A stretch of DNA of 8,128 bases from Verrucomicrobiota bacterium. GTDB lineage: Bacteria > Verrucomicrobiota > Verrucomicrobiia > Chthoniobacterales > JAFAMB01. Shown here piece after piece: positions 7,217 to 8,128 of the stretch. The stretch is from assembly GCA_019236035.1 (NCBI GenBank), contig JAFAJU010000205.1, positions 1 to 8,128 on the forward strand, in the 5' to 3' direction. Each line of letters begins with the position of its first letter. Position 1 is the stretch's first letter. A program made the translations under genes and the position numbers. Under the pieces are notes generated by a model that was not told the DNA's origin, searched no databases, and was given only the letters and a program-made list of their open reading frames with translations.

Positions 7217-8128
7217 TTAGTTTCCTGGGTAAATTTCGACGTGCCCGCCGAACTTTTTTCTCATTGCAGATAGCATCTTCTCCGCAAACGTGTGTTCTCG
7301 TCGGGAACGAAAACGCGTAAAGAGCGCAGCGGTTAAAACCTCGGCAGAAACAGCCTCCTCGATCGCAGCCTGTACCGTCCAGCGACCCTCGCCGGAATCT
7401 TCGACGACCCCGCTGAAGTGGCTCAGATCTGCGTCTTCGGCCAAGGCCATCGCGGTCAAATCCAGAAGCCAGGAGCCTATCACGCTCCCGCGGCGCCAAA
7501 GCTCCGCGATGTCCGCCGCGTTAAAGTCGTATCGGTATCCCTTCGGAAGTGATTCCGAGGCCGCCCCGCGCATGATATCGAATCCCTCGGCATACGCCTG
7601 CATCACCCCATATTCGATGCCGTTATGGATCATTTTAACGAAATGGCCTGCTCCGGAAGGCCCGCAATACAGGAAACCCTTCTCCGCGGTGCTCGTAAAC
7701 TTTTCCCGTCCCGGTGAAGACGGGATATTTCCTTGGCCGGGTGCCAACGTCTCGAAGATCGGTTCGAGACGTTTAACGGTTTCTTCGTCGCCGCCGATCA
7801 TGAGGCAATAACCGCGCTCAAGACCCCAGACTCCGCCACTCGTGCCGGCATCCAGATAATGGATTCCTTCCTTCAGAAGCCCGGTGCTTCGGCGAACATC
7901 ATCCTTGTAAAAGGAATTCCCTCCATCGATGATCGTGTCTCCACTTTCCAGAAAGGGCCGGAGATGCTCGATGGTCTCCTCAGTCGGCGCTCCGGCAGGC
8001 ACCATAAGCCACACTGCGCGCGGTTTCGCCAGCTTCTTCGCGAGATCTGCAAAGTCCGTGGCCCCGACCGCACCCTCTTTTTCCAGCGCCGTGACCGAGT
8101 CTCTCTTCAGATCGAAAACCGCTACGTC
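7217..8128 (-). CDS. gnd: 6-phosphogluconate dehydrogenase, decarboxylating, short type (N-terminus cut by window edge)
   Basis: The reading frame is open to the last base of the window and gives 303 residues. Roughly 25 N-terminal residues, including the expected GLGxMG nucleotide-binding loop, lie outside. The enzyme converts 6-phosphogluconate to ribulose 5-phosphate and CO2. Visible motifs, numbered from the first visible residue, are VWLMVPAG (39-46), DGGNS (68-72), LDAGTSGGVWGLERG (92-106) and GPSGAGHFVKMIHNGIEYG (156-174). K165, H168, N169 and E172 match the sheep catalytic residues K183, H186, N187 and E190. An estimated total of about 330 aa marks the short form, lacking the long C-terminal half of the approximately 470-aa enzymes. 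Short forms are often NAD+-preferring, and the Asp in the visible VFD strand (D6) is compatible with that. The GTG at 8012-8014 is an internal valine, not the start. zwf follows after 6 nt. Confidence 0.95.
   Translation of the reverse strand, partial: DVAVFDLKRDSVTALEKEGAVGATDFADLAKKLAKPRAVWLMVPAGAPTEETIEHLRPFLESGDTIIDGGNSFYKDDVRRSTGLLKEGIHYLDAGTSGGVWGLERGYCLMIGGDEETVKRLEPIFETLAPGQGNIPSSPGREKFTSTAEKGFLYCGPSGAGHFVKMIHNGIEYGVMQAYAEGFDIMRGAASESLPKGYRYDFNAADIAELWRRGSVIGSWLLDLTAMALAEDADLSHFSGVVEDSGEGRWTVQAAIEEAVSAEVLTAALFTRFRSRREHTFAEKMLSAMRKKFGGHVEIYPGN
7223..7226 (-). promoter_or_regulatory. Weak Shine-Dalgarno candidate for zwf
   Basis: The minus strand reads CCAGGAAAC inside the last codons of gnd. 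Its AGGA core lies 12 nt before the zwf ATG, which is longer than the usual spacing. It is the only purine-rich ribosome-binding candidate near a start in this window that serves a convincing gene. Its placement inside the gnd end is compatible with translational coupling of the two genes. Confidence 0.35.

Noticed and set aside
7290..7811. A 173-aa plus-strand frame opposite gnd, and a similar 140-aa one opposite zwf (6794-7216).
   Set aside because: Both are antisense to highly conserved enzymes and show no domain, start signal or plausible composition of their own.
7217..8014. A 265-aa version of gnd starting at the GTG at 8012-8014.
   Set aside because: The upstream 38 codons continue the conserved nucleotide-binding domain to the window edge, so this GTG is internal.
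1..8128. A CRISPR array, mobile element, tRNA/rRNA gene, toxin-antitoxin pair or defence system.
   Set aside because: I see no regularly spaced repeats, transposase or integrase motifs, RNA-gene signatures or suitable small gene pairs. The window is mostly filled by recognisable metabolic and peptidase genes.

Overview
The window looks like an ordinary chromosomal stretch of a free-living Gram-negative bacterium with moderately high GC. The gene content, the MoeB N-terminus, the MGH1/GH63-like hydrolase and a dispersed-looking GTAGGGGCGCGCTC-type repeat make me favour Verrucomicrobiota (Chthoniobacterales-like). This is inference, and Acidobacteriota or related groups are not excluded. Most starts here lack a clear Shine-Dalgarno sequence.

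Layout: (1) 1-162, minus strand: the first 54 codons of a MoeB/ThiF-type adenylyltransferase, running off the left edge. (2) 163-322: a divergent intergenic region. It holds a perfect TATAAT box centred in a 15-nt palindrome, a second related box 22 bp away, and a 21-bp hairpin lying in the leader of the next gene. (3) 323-2956, plus: an 877-aa cytoplasmic GH63/MGH1-like glycoside hydrolase. (4) 2967-5171, plus: a 734-aa exported S9A prolyl oligopeptidase, 10 nt downstream and probably co-transcribed. (5) 5179-5233: a GC-rich inverted repeat in the convergent junction. (6) 5234-5635, minus: a 133-aa membrane protein of unknown function. (7) 5636-5692: an intergenic gap almost filled by a long stem-loop. 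(8) 5693-7210, minus: zwf, glucose-6-phosphate dehydrogenase. (9) 7217-8128, minus: gnd, a short-type 6-phosphogluconate dehydrogenase whose N-terminus is cut off by the right edge.

How the genes work together: gnd and zwf, read leftward, form a tight pair (6-nt gap) encoding the two dehydrogenases of the oxidative pentose phosphate pathway. The small membrane protein follows them behind the stem-loop. The hydrolase and the peptidase form a separate rightward unit that converges on the zwf unit. The hydrolase could in principle release cytosolic sugar that feeds glucose-6-phosphate oxidation, but only proximity suggests that link.

I found no mobile element, CRISPR array, tRNA, rRNA, defence or biosynthetic system, and no convincing new multi-gene system. 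The least explained signals are three non-coding structures: the leader hairpin with its promoter-palindrome pair, the convergent repeat, and the zwf downstream stem-loop.
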